Source of the DNA: Areca catechu
Taxonomy: Eukaryota; Streptophyta; Magnoliopsida; Arecales; Arecaceae
DNA: 64,000 nt
Reading direction: 5' to 3'
NCBI GenBank assembly: GCA_021397845.1
Contig: CM038038.1
Span: forward strand, 61,002,748-61,066,747
The notes under the pieces were generated by a model. The model saw only the letters and a list, made by a program, of their open reading frames with translations. It was not told where the DNA came from and did no database searches. Of the stretch, positions 1 through 11,238 are shown one piece after another; position 1 is the first letter of the stretch; every line of letters starts with the position of its first letter. Both the position numbers and the translations under genes were made by a program.

Positions 1-1796
1 AAGTCCATAATCTGGACTTGTTTTACTCTCCCAAGGAATAGGGAACTCTTAAGGGATTCCTAAAATTCTTTCCAATCTTAAGGGAATGTGCCATCAAGAC
101 CGCCAATCGAGGGCTTGGAGCTAGGAGTAACCTTTTTGACACCCTAGGCTAGATCAATGGAAGGAAATAATTGAGGGATCAATACAATTGGTGGTAAAGC
201 AGGCCTTGGTGGGATGTCAGAGACTTCAGAAGCAACCTTGACCATCATAAGAGCGGACTCGGATGAATCAGCTTTAGTTGACTTGGGCTAAAAAACCTTA
301 ACCCTCTTCGGAGAAGATGAGGAGGCCTTCCCCTTCTTTTTGTACTGCTAGGCCAAACCCCACCTTAGCAATTCTAGCTATTCATGAGTCATACCTACCA
401 ATGGTAAGATCGATCAAATACAAAATAATGGCTAAAGGAAAGGGGATGGAGCCCAAAATTTACCTTCAGGAAGCTGGTAGAGCCCTGCCTTACAAAGGGA
501 CTCCTCTAATAAAAGGAGCTACAATTGAGGGGCTTTATAAGCTTTAAGAATTGTGAAGAGACTTTCTTCCTCGTTATTAAGCTTTTGGGGACCTATGATG
601 GAAATGTTTGGCTGATCCCAGTTTAGTAGACCTCATATTGACAAACCCCAACTACTTGAAGAGGTATAGGAGATCAACAAAAAGTTCTCCTTCCATCCTT
701 TAATGGCGATTGGAGCACCTTCGATCTGTGGTTCTACCCCTTTTTGGGTAGTAAGGGTGAATATGGGTGGTAAAAAAGGCCCGAAACAGAAAAAGGGTCA
801 GCTGGGTTTAGGTTAGGTAATAGAGAACTTGGAATCCTATGATGTGTTGAATGAAGTTGGGAGTCAGGACATACAATGAAATTTTGGAAAAATGGAGGAC
901 TTCAAGAACAAAGGAGGAAGGAGGAAACCTAAGCCCAGCCTCAAGTGCCTCCTTGTACAATACTAGATTACTACGGGATGGATCATTGCCTCAACACTTG
1001 GACATGGAAACTCTAACTCAAACTTGTCTGGTACATAGTATGCTAATTGGATAAGGGAGAGATCCACCGAAGATAGATATGCCTTTGGGCTGGTGGTAGC
1101 TAGCACAGCATGCTCTTTCCATGGGATGTTGAAGCCTTTTGTCCCTTCCCTTCTAGGTGCCTTCTTGATGCGGGACGACTCTAAGAATGATGATTATGTA
1201 GGAAAAAAAAATAGTAACCTAACTTTTTATGGTTTTTTGTCATATTTTAATTACGAGGCTAAGTATTGAAAAGAGGCAAGAACTAGCAGGAATTTATGTA
1301 AAGACTAACTACAACTATCCATAGTTAAAGACATGCAAAGAAATAATTAAGCAGGACCTCGAGGGTTGAGAAACCCTTGGTTAGGATAGTAAACCTTCAG
1401 TAGATCAAAACTTAGAGAAGGGTTTTGGTGATTTACCTGGCAATGATGAGTTTCTTGTCACAGACGGGGTCGCTCTGCACTTCGGATTGGCACCTGGATG
1501 ATCAGGCCTCTATCTCACGGATCAGCAAACTTTTTATTAGCTGGTCTAGGAGGCAAGGAGGGCCTCATCCTTGGATATGTTCACCAGAGGGATCCTGCAC
1601 ACGTCACGGGTTAGATTCACAAGTAATAAAAAAATATGAAATAACAAAGTGGAAGGGAAGAGAGGTTGGAGGGCTTATTGGATGGCTGGCGGCCTACTTG
1701 GGAGAAGGGCGCTTGGCGGGTGGGTAGGCGGACTGGTAGTAGGTAAGGATGCTTGGAGGGTTGAGTACTTGGAGGCCTGTGGTTCAGTACACAAAA
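1..1796. other. Unassigned, probably decayed repeat sequence
   Basis: I recognise no domain in any frame here. The open frames are short (up to about 100 codons) and carry no known motif. The stretch around 1330-1400 (a 'cctcgagggttgagaaaccc' type segment) resembles text found inside the LTRs further right, for example near 19575 and 30755, so part of this may be an old LTR. The copia-L reverse transcriptase/RNase H homology stops abruptly at about 1797, which makes this point a deletion or insertion junction. Confidence 0.4.
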
Positions 1797-3173
1797 AATC
1801 AAGCATTACATTACCATTTTGCACATAATCTCTTATAAAATGATGTCTTATTTCAATGTGTTTGCTTCTTGAATATTGCGCAGTATTTTTAGTTAAATTG
1901 ATTGCACAAGTATTGTCACATCTTATTGGTGTCTTAATTAGTTTAATGCCAAAATCCTCGAGTTGTTGTTTAATCCATAGGATTTGAGCATAACAGCTTC
2001 CAGCTACTATATATTCGGCTTTTGCTGTGATAAAGCAACTAAATTCTGTTTCTTGCTACTCCATGAAATCAAATAAACTCCAAGAAACTGAAAAGTTCCA
2101 CTAGTACTGTTTCAATCAAATTTACACTCAGCAAAATGAGCATCAGAATAAGCAATCAATTCAAATGAACAATCTTTAGAGTACCATAGACCAATATTAA
2201 TACAGCCAGACAGATACTAAGTATGCATTTAACAACCAAAAGATGAGACACTTTAGGGGCACTGATATCTTGCACACATACAAACACTAAACATAATATC
2301 TGCCCTACTAACAGTTAGATAAAGCAATGAACCAATCATGCCTCTATATAATTTTTGGTCTACAGATTTACCTGATTCATCTTTGTCAAGTCTATAAGAG
2401 GATCTCATTGGCATACCTAATGGCTTGGTGCTCTCCATCCCAAACTTTTTTAATATTTCTTTTGTATACATGGTTTGGTTGATGAAGATTCCCTCTTTTG
2501 TTTGCTTTATTTAGAGTCCGAGGATGAAGTTAAGCTCTCCCTTCATGCTCATCTCGAATTTTTCCTACATTAACTTTGCAAACTCTTGACAAAGACATTC
2601 ATTAGTAGCACCGAATATGATATCATCCACATAAACTTGTACTACTTATGGATCATCATTTTTATTTTTTAAAAATAAAGTAGTGTCTACATTTTCTCTA
2701 GAAAAATCATTTTTAAGCAAAAAAGAACTCAATCTATCATACTAAGCTCTTGGAGCTTGTTTCAAACCATACAAAGCTTTATGAAGTTTAAAAACATGAT
2801 CCGGAAATTCATGATTTTTAAAACCGGGGGGTTGTTTAACATAAACTTCTTCTTCAATAAAATCATTTAAAAAGGCACTTTAGATATCTATTTGAAATAG
2901 TTTAAAATTCATAAAACATGTAAATGCCAATAATAGCCTAATTGCCTCAAGTCTAGCAACAAGAGCAAAGGTTTCATCAAAATTAATTATTTCCTCCTGA
3001 TTGTAGCCTTTGGCAACTAACCTAGCTTTATTCCTAGTGACCAAACCATTTTCATCAAGCTTATTTCAAAAAACCCATTTTATACCAATTCTTGAAACAT
3101 TAGTATGTCTTTCAACTAATGTCCAAACATTATTTCTTCTAAATTGTTTTAGTTCATCTTGCATAGCATTCAT
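1797..3173 (-). pseudogene. Copia-L reverse transcriptase and RNase H remnant
   Basis: On the minus strand a degenerate reverse transcriptase is readable across several frames. The catalytic motif YVDDI, followed by IFGATNECLCQEF, lies at about 2595-2645. Downstream, at 2253-2471, is the RT/RNase H connection (MYTKEILKKFGMESTKPLGM). The RNase H end reads SKHIEIRHHFIRDYV at about 1810-1870, typical of plant copia elements. There are many stops and at least two frame changes, and the reading stops at 1797. The family copies element RNA into DNA in the virus-like particle, but this copy cannot. Confidence 0.8.
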
Positions 3174-4177
3174 TCAATTACAATTAGATTCAGTTTCTTC
3201 AATAGATTTAAATTCTACTTGAGAAACAAAAGCTAGATAATCACATACATTTCTCAGAGATGAACGAGTACTTACCCCTTTCGATGGATCACCAATTATA
3301 AGTTCTTTGGGGTATCCATGAGCATACCTCCATTCTTTAGGAAGTGGATTTTCTATTGAGGATATTTTAACTCCTTGTATTTGTTCTCCTTCATTGTCTT
3401 GATTATCATTTTGCTCCTTGGAAGGTTCTTCATTGTTGTTCACTTTTTCAGATCTTTGCATACATGTTTCATCATCAACAACATCTTCTTTTCTAGAAGA
3501 TTTTTGATCAGTCTTATCAAAAACTACATGAATGGATTCTTCAACTATAAATGTTTTTCTATTAAAGACCCAGTATGCCTTGCTAGAAGTAGAGTATCCT
3601 AAGAAGATACCCTCATCTAACTTGGCACCAAATTTGTTAAGATTATTTTTACCATTGTTTAGAATAAAATAACGGCATCCAAAAACATGAAAATATTTCA
3701 TAGTAGATTTTCTATTTTTCCAAAGTTTATAAGATATTTTCTTTAGAATATGATGGATTAAAATATGATTTAAAATATAGCAAACTGTGTTTATGGCTTT
3801 CGTCCAAAAATATCTTAGCAAATCATTTTTGCAAAGCATAGTGCATGCTATTTCTTCGAGAGCTCTATTTTTTCTTTCTACTATCCCATTTTGTTCAGGT
3901 GTCCTAGGTGCAAAAAAGTTGCAATGAATATCATTTTCACTACAAAACTTTTCAAAATCATGATTTTCAAATTCTGTACCATGATCACTCTTAAAGAAAT
4001 AATTGAAACACATTTTTTAATTAAGACTCTTTTATGAAATTTAATGAATGTTGAAAAAGTTTCATTTTTATGAGCTAAAAACATGATCCATGTAAAACGT
4101 GAGAAATCATCTACAATAACTAGACCATACTTCTTACGTCCCAAAATAGATGTTCTAGTTGGTCCAAAGAGGTCCAT
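3174..4177 (-). pseudogene. Copia-L integrase core remnant
   Basis: The rve-type integrase core is readable in two overlapping frames. The first (4177-3881) begins MDLFGPTRTSILGRKKYGLV and holds the first catalytic Asp region and FSRFTWIMFL. The second (4013-3174) continues with DHGTEF, the second Asp, then TPEQNGIVERKNRALEE with the catalytic Glu. A frameshift near 3950-4015 separates them. The copia-typical LGYSTSSKAYWVFN segment follows at about 3560-3600. The frameshift means no full integrase could be made. Confidence 0.82.
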
Positions 4178-4240
4178 ATGAAATAATTCTAAGGGTCTAG
4201 ATGTAGAGACTACTCCTTAAGGTCTAAAAGATGATTTAGT

Positions 4241-4768
4241 TTATTTTCCAAGTTGGTAAGCAGTACAAATCTTATCCTTTTCAAAACTAAGTTTTGACAA
4301 ATCTTTTATTAAACACTTTTTGCAAAGTTTTGAAAGCAAATGTATACTAGCATGTCCTAGTCTACGATGCCAAATCCAACTAGTTTCATTGATCCTAGCT
4401 TCCATAGCCACTAGGAATTGAGTATTTTGAATTAGAAGATCATCAAAATCAACCATATAAATATTGCCATGCCTATGACCAATAAACTTGATGCCATTGT
4501 CATCAAGACTAGAAATAATGCACATGAAAGATTTGAAAATAACTTTGAAGTCTTTGTCACAAAACTAACTAATGCTAAGTAAATTATGCTTTAAACCATG
4601 AACATAACGAACATTAACTATATAAGTAGAAGGGGTGATATGGACTTTACCAATGCCAATAATTTTGCATTTTCCATTATCACCAAAGGTTACATTTTCA
4701 CCATTTTGATATTCAAGTGAAGAGAACTGCTCCACATCTCTAGTCATGTACCTTGAGCAACCACTATC
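4241..4768 (-). pseudogene. Copia-L protease and GAG-pre-integrase remnant
   Basis: The protease active site YLDSGCSRYMTRDV can be read at about 4739-4774, with the Asp-Ser-Gly-Cys-Ser codons at 4754-4768. It runs into an open frame at 4747-4565 that ends LKHNLLSIS, the usual end of the copia protease-linker region. A second frame (4525-4241) carries WHRRLGHASIHLLSKL, the His/Cys GAG-pre-integrase motif. A stop or frame change near 4530-4570 separates the two, so the polyprotein is broken here. Confidence 0.75.
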
Positions 4769-4989
4769 GAGGTATCACATTCTTCTTTTGTTGGTTGCAA
4801 GGCCCACCTACAACAACAAATCAGGTGGAGACTTTAGGTACCCAAGTCATCTTGGATCCTTCAAGGTTAGTAGTTATAGTTCCCTTTGGAACCCAAACCT
4901 TTTTAACTTTTAATTTTCTTCTATTACACAGATATGATTTATGTCCTATATTTTTACAAGAATAACTGGTAATAGAAGATGAAGCAGGC

Positions 4990-5799
4990 ATAAAGAAGTT
5001 CCTGAAAAGCTTTTGTTATTTTTGAGTTTTGAAACCTAATCCAACTTTATTGAAAATAACTCTTTGATTATTTAAAAGCATGTTAAGTGTTTCAAAACTA
5101 TAAGTAAATTTCTCCATAAAAGGTTTTAGTTTTTCAAACTCATCCTTGTACTTCTTGTTTTCATGCAAAAGCTCTTTGTTTTGTTTAGTAAAAGTTTTAT
5201 TTGAAACAAAAGAATTTATCTTTTTCAAATCTTCCTTTTTGTTTTCTAAAAAGATAATTTTAGTATTTAGCTTTTTGTTTTCTTGGAGCAAACAACCATT
5301 TTCAATCAAATACTTATCATTTGTTCTAAGAAAATCCAGATTTTGCTTTCTTAGTTCCTTGTGTTTTATTTTTAGTTTTCAAAATTCAACTACTAATTCA
5401 TCAAAAACTTCATGCAATTCTTGAAAAGTAAATTCTTCTTCAGGTTCAGACATTACCTCATCACTGTTGGCAATTAAACAGAAATTTGCAACCTCTTGCT
5501 GCTCTTCATCGAAACTTAAGTCCTTGCTGTCATTCTAGGTTTCCATCATTGCTTTCTTTCTTAATCTTCTTATGCACTTTTTGAGTAGGGGGTAGTCCAA
5601 CTTGAAGTGGCAGAGTTTCTTGCACTCAAAGCTTGTGGGTTGCTTATTTTCTTTCTCTTTTTCTTTCTCTTTGCTAGGCTATCCCATTTGAGGTTTTTTC
5701 TTAAAATTGTATTTCTTCATTCTCATAAACCTCCTAAACTTTCTTGCCATGAGAGCCATCTCAACTTCATCACCCTCTTCTTTAGATTCATCACTTAAC
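4990..5799 (-). pseudogene. Copia-L gag, 3' part (coiled coil and decayed zinc knuckle)
   Basis: This minus-strand piece continues the gag interrupted by A1. Just inside the break it is acidic and then basic (about 5799-5700). A zinc-knuckle-like stretch follows at about 5590-5640, but the first Cys is Ser and the last Cys is Tyr, so metal binding is probably lost. The open frame at 5309-5016 is a Lys/Glu/Asn-rich coiled coil ending in VIFNKVGLGF, a segment common to plant copia gags with long coiled-coil regions. The gag protein would form the particle shell. Confidence 0.7.
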
Positions 5800-5956
5800 T
5801 GGTGCGGGCACCAAACTCAGAAGAAGACTTCAGGGCTCCATTTGGATCTCTGATTGACCTTGCCCGAAGAATTAGGGTTTTCTGGTTTTGTAATAAAGGT
5901 TGACTTGGTCAACTCAATTTTTTTGAGTCTGTATTTCCCTGCAATTTAAATTTTGT

Positions 5957-5973
5957 TGAGTCATGTTGACTCA
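5957..5973. promoter_or_regulatory. Inverted GCN4/bZIP-like motif pair in A1 LTR
   Basis: TGAGTCA and TGACTCA are separated by three bases. TGAGTCA is the known core bound by plant bZIP factors of the GCN4-box type. The same pair is present in the other A LTRs near 40190, 45565, 46158 and 51590, and is changed at one base in the A1 3' LTR. Its role as an enhancer is inference. Confidence 0.35.
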
Positions 5974-6517
5974 GTACAAGTCTTAGTAAGTGGTCTAGGT
6001 CTTCTCCAGGGTGCCACATTTTCTCCCAAGCCCAAGCAAGTGGGCGCCACACTCCCAGCCACACGCCAGAGTCCAGGAGGTGCCACATCTCCATCCCAGT
6101 GTCTTGGTCCCCACACCCAAGGGAGCAAGAATTTTTCTTGAAGCCAAAATCAAGGAGGCGCCCCATATATACCTTAAAAGGCCAAGCTAAAGGAGGAAAG
6201 AGGCATTTCTTGGGGAGCACTTCAAGTGGGTGCCCAATCCATGCCTAAAAAGACCAAAGCAAAGTTGGGAAGAGCCATGACTTGGGGAGAGAGAAAAGGA
6301 GGTGTCCAAAAGAGTTGAGCCATGGAAGGAAAAAAATTTTTCTTGAAGAGCAAGGCTAGGAGGCGCCACCTACTTACCATTTGGAGCCACCAATCAACAC
6401 TTATGGAAGCTCTTGGCCGGCCATATGAGAAGGATTTGATTCTACAAGCCTAATTTGAAGATCCATCCTATTAGTCCCACATGGGGAGATGTAAAACCCT
6501 GACCTCTTGTAAAGACC

Positions 6518-6526
6518 TATAAAATA
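6518..6526 (+). promoter_or_regulatory. TATA-like box of A1 LTR
   Basis: TATAAAATA lies about 720 bases into the LTR and is the best TATA match in it. Transcription of the element would start some 25-35 bases downstream. The same site is present in the 3' LTR near 11994. Confidence 0.45.
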
Positions 6527-7435
6527 AACCCCTCTTGTAAGTTTTAAAAGAATAACTGATGAATGAATTCAAATTTTGTGTGAGCAACTTTATGTTTCTC
6601 TCTTCCGCACATGCATCCAGGTGTTGAGCTCCATGAGGGAGTAAATCCGGGTTCCCCAGGAGCCTTGAGGAGGTGTGAGATCTCCAACCCCAAAACCCTA
6701 GGTTAGCCACTTCACTTTCAAACCCTAGCCGCCCATCATCCTCCTCATTCCACCAAACCCTAGCCTATCCCATCTCTCACGGCCCCTCTCTCCAAGTAGT
6801 GGCCGACCACCAGCATCCAGGTCCAGTTCGGCTGCTTCGAATACGGAGCAATTCCCAGAGGAAGCCAGATCAGCATCCACAAGAATCAGGACTTCAGCAA
6901 CATCAACTTTCAAGTTCTTCTATCTGGTAAATCCTTCCTTGAGTATCTGGTTCAATAAATTGTTCTTCTTCTTCCCCAGATCTTGAGTTTAGGAGAAGCC
7001 AACTCTACCAAAGGACCAGTATTGGAGGATCCATTGCAAAGATACCTGAATCCGGGGATCCAACAATTCACTCAAGAGAGTCCTTCCACTAAACTCTGTG
7101 AAGATCATTGCCTGGTCTGTAACCCTTCTCTTCTCTTTACTTCTATCCTGTTGAAAGTTCAGAGTGAAACCCTAGGTTTGGGAGTTTCTTAACCCCCAGT
7201 GATCCTTTACTTCTGAACTACTATGACAACCTAGTTTCTTTAAATTGTGCTTTCAATTATTACATAATTTCTTTCAATTTAGTTTAACTTTCCTTTGAGT
7301 CAAAGCCGACTTCTGAAAATATTAAAAAAAAAAAAACAACAAAAAAAAGAATTAGTCTTAATTTACTTCTGCATCGCATCATCTCTTTTGTTCTGCGTCA
7401 TTTTTGGTTTCAGAGCATTTGGCCTGCATCAATTT

Positions 7436-7447
7436 TGGTATCAGAGC
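7436..7447 (+). promoter_or_regulatory. A1 primer binding site
   Basis: TGGTATCAGAGC, continuing CC, is an exact match to the complement of initiator Met tRNA. It lies 4 bases after the LTR end. Confidence 0.92.
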
Positions 7448-8085
7448 CCTGTCTAAGGTTTCTGCCTTGCTTGCATGTTTTGAGTGTCTCTCCTTTTTAC
7501 TTTGTCTGCTCGAAGTAGACTCCCCAGGACATCCGGTCCTAGGAACGAAGCGAGGTGCAAGCCTCCTCTTCCCATTCCATGGGGTGTTCCTAGGGCGTGT
7601 ACGGGATCCGCTGGGTTACAACTTCGTAGCAGGAATTGTAAACGGGGGAAGCATTTTGTTTTCAGTCTGTAACTGCCCTGTTGTAGGAGTTGTTTCTCAT
7701 TGCAAGTAACTCCAATTTGCATGGTTTTTGATTTGCTGGAACTATATAATTGATAATATTTTACATAATTTTACTTTAATTTATTGGTTTCCGTAAAATT
7801 TCTGAGAGTTAAATTACAGCAACTCTATTTCTGTGTTTCTGTAATTCAATTTTTTTTTTGAGTGATCATCTCCTAATTAATCTTAAGGGTAGTTGAGCAT
7901 CTAAGATAAGGGGAGGAGTTGATAACCTCTCCTTAGCCTAAAACCACCACCCATTCATTCGATCCTAAGCATAATTTTAAAATTTATTAGACTTAATTTG
8001 CCCTAGTGGGCTAGGGACACCAACAAGTCGGGTCTAGGCTAATGTTGAGTCAGTTTGTCTAGTTACTCTGTGTACTTTGTACTCA

Positions 8086-8219
8086 GTGTCTAGAACAGTG
8101 GTTCAGGGATTCTATCCCGAAGGGCTTGTGTGCTGGTCCGCCTACCTGGCCAATCTCTGATTGGTGTCTAGGATTGGTATTTAGGGACCTAACCCTTCCC
8201 TTACACCTACCTGGCTGAG
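8086..8219 (+). ncRNA. A1 structured 5' leader, shared with other elements
   Basis: The untranslated leader contains two small perfect hairpins: GGGAT-tct-ATCCC at 8106-8118 and CCAAT-ctctg-ATTGG at 8150-8164. These are framed by the blocks GTGTCTAGAACAGTGGTTC and CACCTACCTGGCTGAG. The same arrangement recurs in A2, A3, C1 and C2, partly in B, and in the copia element at 62120. It lies between the primer site and gag, where packaging and dimerisation signals sit in retroelements. That function is inferred. Confidence 0.6.
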
Positions 8220-8337
8220 TCCCGAGTTACTACAGGCTAGCTTGCCACTCTGATTGGGCATCTAGTTTGGGCTCTAGGTCTAGTTAGCCCATAGTCATTT
8301 CAGTCGAGTCTCATTTGGTGTGCTTGCTTGCATCATC

Positions 8338-10356
8338 ATGTCCACCCGGAATGGAGTACCCTACCAACCTGGTCAAACCCAACCTGATTTAGAGGCCATG
8401 ATTAGAACTCTTATCGAAAGTATGACCAAATTAAGTCAGGATATGAATTTGGGTTTTGCCCAGTTTAGAGACCGAGCCCAGGGACTTGAGAAACGTAGAC
8501 ATCAAAATTTGACCCCTGATCCAAAATTTAATGGGCCCCAACCTCACCCATGCCAGGAGCCTAGGATGACCTTATACCGTGATCCCGAGCATAACCCTAG
8601 GAGCCTATATCCATACTTGGTTGACTCAGAAAAGGGACCCGTTAGGAACACCGAACCTTATGCACCCACCTTTGATGGAAGACAAGAGACATATATTAAG
8701 TGGGAAGAACAAATGGATCGGTATTTTGAGTGCACTAACATATCAAAATTAGGACAAGTTAGGTTGGCCAAAACCAAGTTCACCAAACATGCTAGGTCGC
8801 ATTGGTATGCTATTGAGCGTGAGTGTTATCAAAGAAAAGAGGAAATATATACTTGGAGAGATATGAGAAGTAAGTTGAGAGATAGGTACCTAGGTAGATC
8901 CTTTGAAAAAAGACTTTTAGACCAATGGTACCAATTGCGACAAGGTAATAGGCCTGTGTCTAAATATGTCGAGGACTTCCAGTGGTATGACATGAAATGC
9001 AATACCATTGAGACCAAAGCTTATATCACATCGAGGTTTAGGGTTGTGTTACACCCAGACATTTATAAGAAGCTATGCCTTGAAAAGACCAATAAGTTAG
9101 ACCGAGCCTACCAAGAAGCCCAAGACTATGAGTGGTCTTTAAGATATAACCAATCAAGTACTTTGGACTTAAAGCCAACCTCTACCAACTTGAGTCAAGT
9201 TCCGATTGATCCGACACCCGTAGTGAACCAGACTTTTGTTTGTCAGTTCCCACTTGTGTCACCTCTTGACCAGAAGGATACCAATGAGGAAGAAGGGTTA
9301 GGTATGACAAGCCTAGAATCAGTTGACCTGGTTACCACTGACCCGAAACCCATTGAAGATGGCATCGAGGAAGTATATGATGCTGGCTTGAGTCTAGTTG
9401 ATGAATATGAGGGGGAAGAACTTGAAGAATGTGACATCGATACTATTGGTTCCTTACTTGAGGAGACCTTGGAAAGCAACAAAGTTGTAGGACCTAGTTC
9501 AGAAATTCAAGAGATTTGTGAGAACCAGGTTCCTTTAGTCAAATAACCCCAGGAAGAACTCATAGTGTTAGCCCGAGCTATCTGTTCGTACCCTCTAATG
9601 ACAGTCATTCCCCAAGTACCAATTGAAGATCTTTGCACTGAACTGTTTAAGTTTGCCCACCCTATGGTAGATCCTCTCCTTAGGATGACTGAATCAAGCC
9701 TCTTACAATTGGACCTTGTCCCATGCCTAGCCACTAAGGTCTCTCCCGTAATCTCAGTTGAACATCCTTGTCTTGAGCGGATTGATTCACCCAGTCCTGT
9801 AGAAGTCCTCCTTATGGCCCCAGACCCCTTCCTTCGCATGACTGACCTACCCTTTTATAGAGTATACCTTTCCGCACCCATAGGTCAAATTTCAAGTCTT
9901 GAGATCATCATCCATAGGCCCTTCCATGAATCATTCTCTAATCCAATTCTTGAGAAAGTGGATCATTATTTGCTTAGAGAACAAACCTTAACTATTGCAA
10001 TCACATGTCCTAGGATACTTCCCAAACCATCTCTTGATCCATTCCTGGGAGTAGCAAACTTTTCCTTTCGTAAGGATGACCAGTTGACACTCATAGATCA
10101 CCATTCAAACCTTTAGGTCACCACCTTTAGTCAACAGGTAATTCGAGACCCCACCTCATATCTCCTCCCTTTCTCTAGGACTTCCAATGCTTCTTACACC
10201 ATCCAAGTATACTTTGTCAAAGTCTTTAGAGTGAACTACGTGTCAGAACCTATTAGGTTTGCCACCTACTTCTGGAAGACCTTATGGCACCTACTAGGCA
10301 CCCATGATAAGTTTTCATGCTCTTCATGCCATCCTCCGACCCAAGGTCAAACCTAA
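8338..10356 (+). pseudogene. A1 ORF1: Gag fused to acidic tract and dead integrase tail
   Basis: The ATG at 8338 opens one frame to the stop at 10354-10356, broken only by TAA at 9544 and TAG at 10114. Residues 1-110 are polar. About 110-290 is a chromovirus gag core (APTFDGRQETYIKWEEQMDR; LRDRYLGRSFEKRLLDQWYQ). An acidic stretch with LVDEYEGEE follows at about 355-375. The middle (about 410-590) is unlike the matching part of A2/A3. The tail RFATYFWKTLWHLLGTH resembles the end of an integrase core, but the catalytic residues are gone. No zinc knuckle, protease or RT is present. The family role is particle formation; the tail's use is unknown. Confidence 0.8.
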
Positions 10357-10454
10357 AGAGCCGTAGTTTGTTAGGTTTAGACCTAGGTTTCCTTTGGAAT
10401 AAAGTCCATTCTTTAGGAATGCGTCGTCAGTCTAGTTTAGTTTTTCTTGACCCT

Positions 10455-11210
10455 TTACTAGGCTTTGTCTCAGATTTTGGTTGAGTGAGAATACCAGGAA
10501 TTGGGATTTGTATTTACCCAGGGCTAAATTTGCATATAATGTTTCGATCAATAGGTCTAAAGGCTAGAGTCCCTTTGAAATTATTCATGGATACAAGCCT
10601 CACACACCACTTGATCTGATTTCACTATTAGCCCACACACACAAGTCTCTTGATGCACTTGCATAGCATGTAAAGGACTTGCATAAAGAAATTCATGCCA
10701 AAATAAATTTAAAGTAATGAAATTTATAAGAAGTAGGCTGATTCTCAAAGGCGAGTCAAAACTTTTGCTGAGGGAGACTATGTAATGATTAGGTTAAGGC
10801 CTGAATGGTTTCCTCCTAGAACCGTTAGAAAGTTACATGCTAAAGGAGCTGGACCATTTAAAGTAGTGAAGAGAGTAGGATCCAATGCCTATGTGCTCGA
10901 GTTGCCTCCAGAACTAGGCAATAGCTCTACTTTCAACATTACAGACTTAGTAGAGCATAGGGAGCCAGCTGTGATTCCTAGTAAGCCTTTGAAACCTAAT
11001 CCTGTTATTGAGAGTGATCCCGACCCTGTGTGTCCACCAACAAACTGGCCTGTGAGGAAAGAGCAGATTGAAAAGATCCTGGATGATCAGGTTATCTCTA
11101 CTCGTAATCGAGGATACCAAAGATACCTGGTCCGCTGGCAAGGAAGGCCAGATTCTGATGACTTTTGGATCTCTCGAGAAGAATTACAAGAATTGGACCC
11201 AGACCTCTAA
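10455..11210 (+). pseudogene. A1 integrase C-terminus and chromodomain
   Basis: The segment 10500-10784 is frameshifted integrase sequence (a NRSKG..SPFEIIHGY-type stretch). From 10785 a clean frame of 141 codons carries the GAGPFKVVKRVGSNAYVLEL module, then the chromodomain: EQIEKILDDQV, YLVRWQGRP, DDFWISREELQELDPDL. Chromodomains of this family guide integration to marked chromatin. The frame ends at 11208-11210, whereas A3 continues with LLERYQS. Confidence 0.85.
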
Positions 11211-11238
11211 GAAAGATACCAAAGCCGGCTTGATCCAT

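Larger units (their letters stand above)
5800..7431 (+). repeat. A1 5' LTR
   Basis: It begins TGGTGCGGGCACC and ends CTGCATCA. It carries a TATA-like box at 6518-6526 and oppositely oriented TGAGTCA/TGACTCA motifs at 5957-5973. A primer-site-like sequence (TGGTTTCAGAGC) lies inside its last 35 bases. The short open frames in it on both strands recur in all A LTRs but have no recognisable product. Confidence 0.95.

Noticed and set aside
317..547. Small frame as a possible host gene
   Set aside because: No motif, no clear start context, and an unassigned repeat-like setting.
5909..6369. Repeated short frames of about 60-100 codons in A LTRs
   Set aside because: They recur because LTRs recur; starts and stops differ between copies, and there is no known motif.
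7436..7447. Possible tRNA gene at primer sites
   Set aside because: Only 12-13 bases match the tRNA 3' end; no cloverleaf follows.
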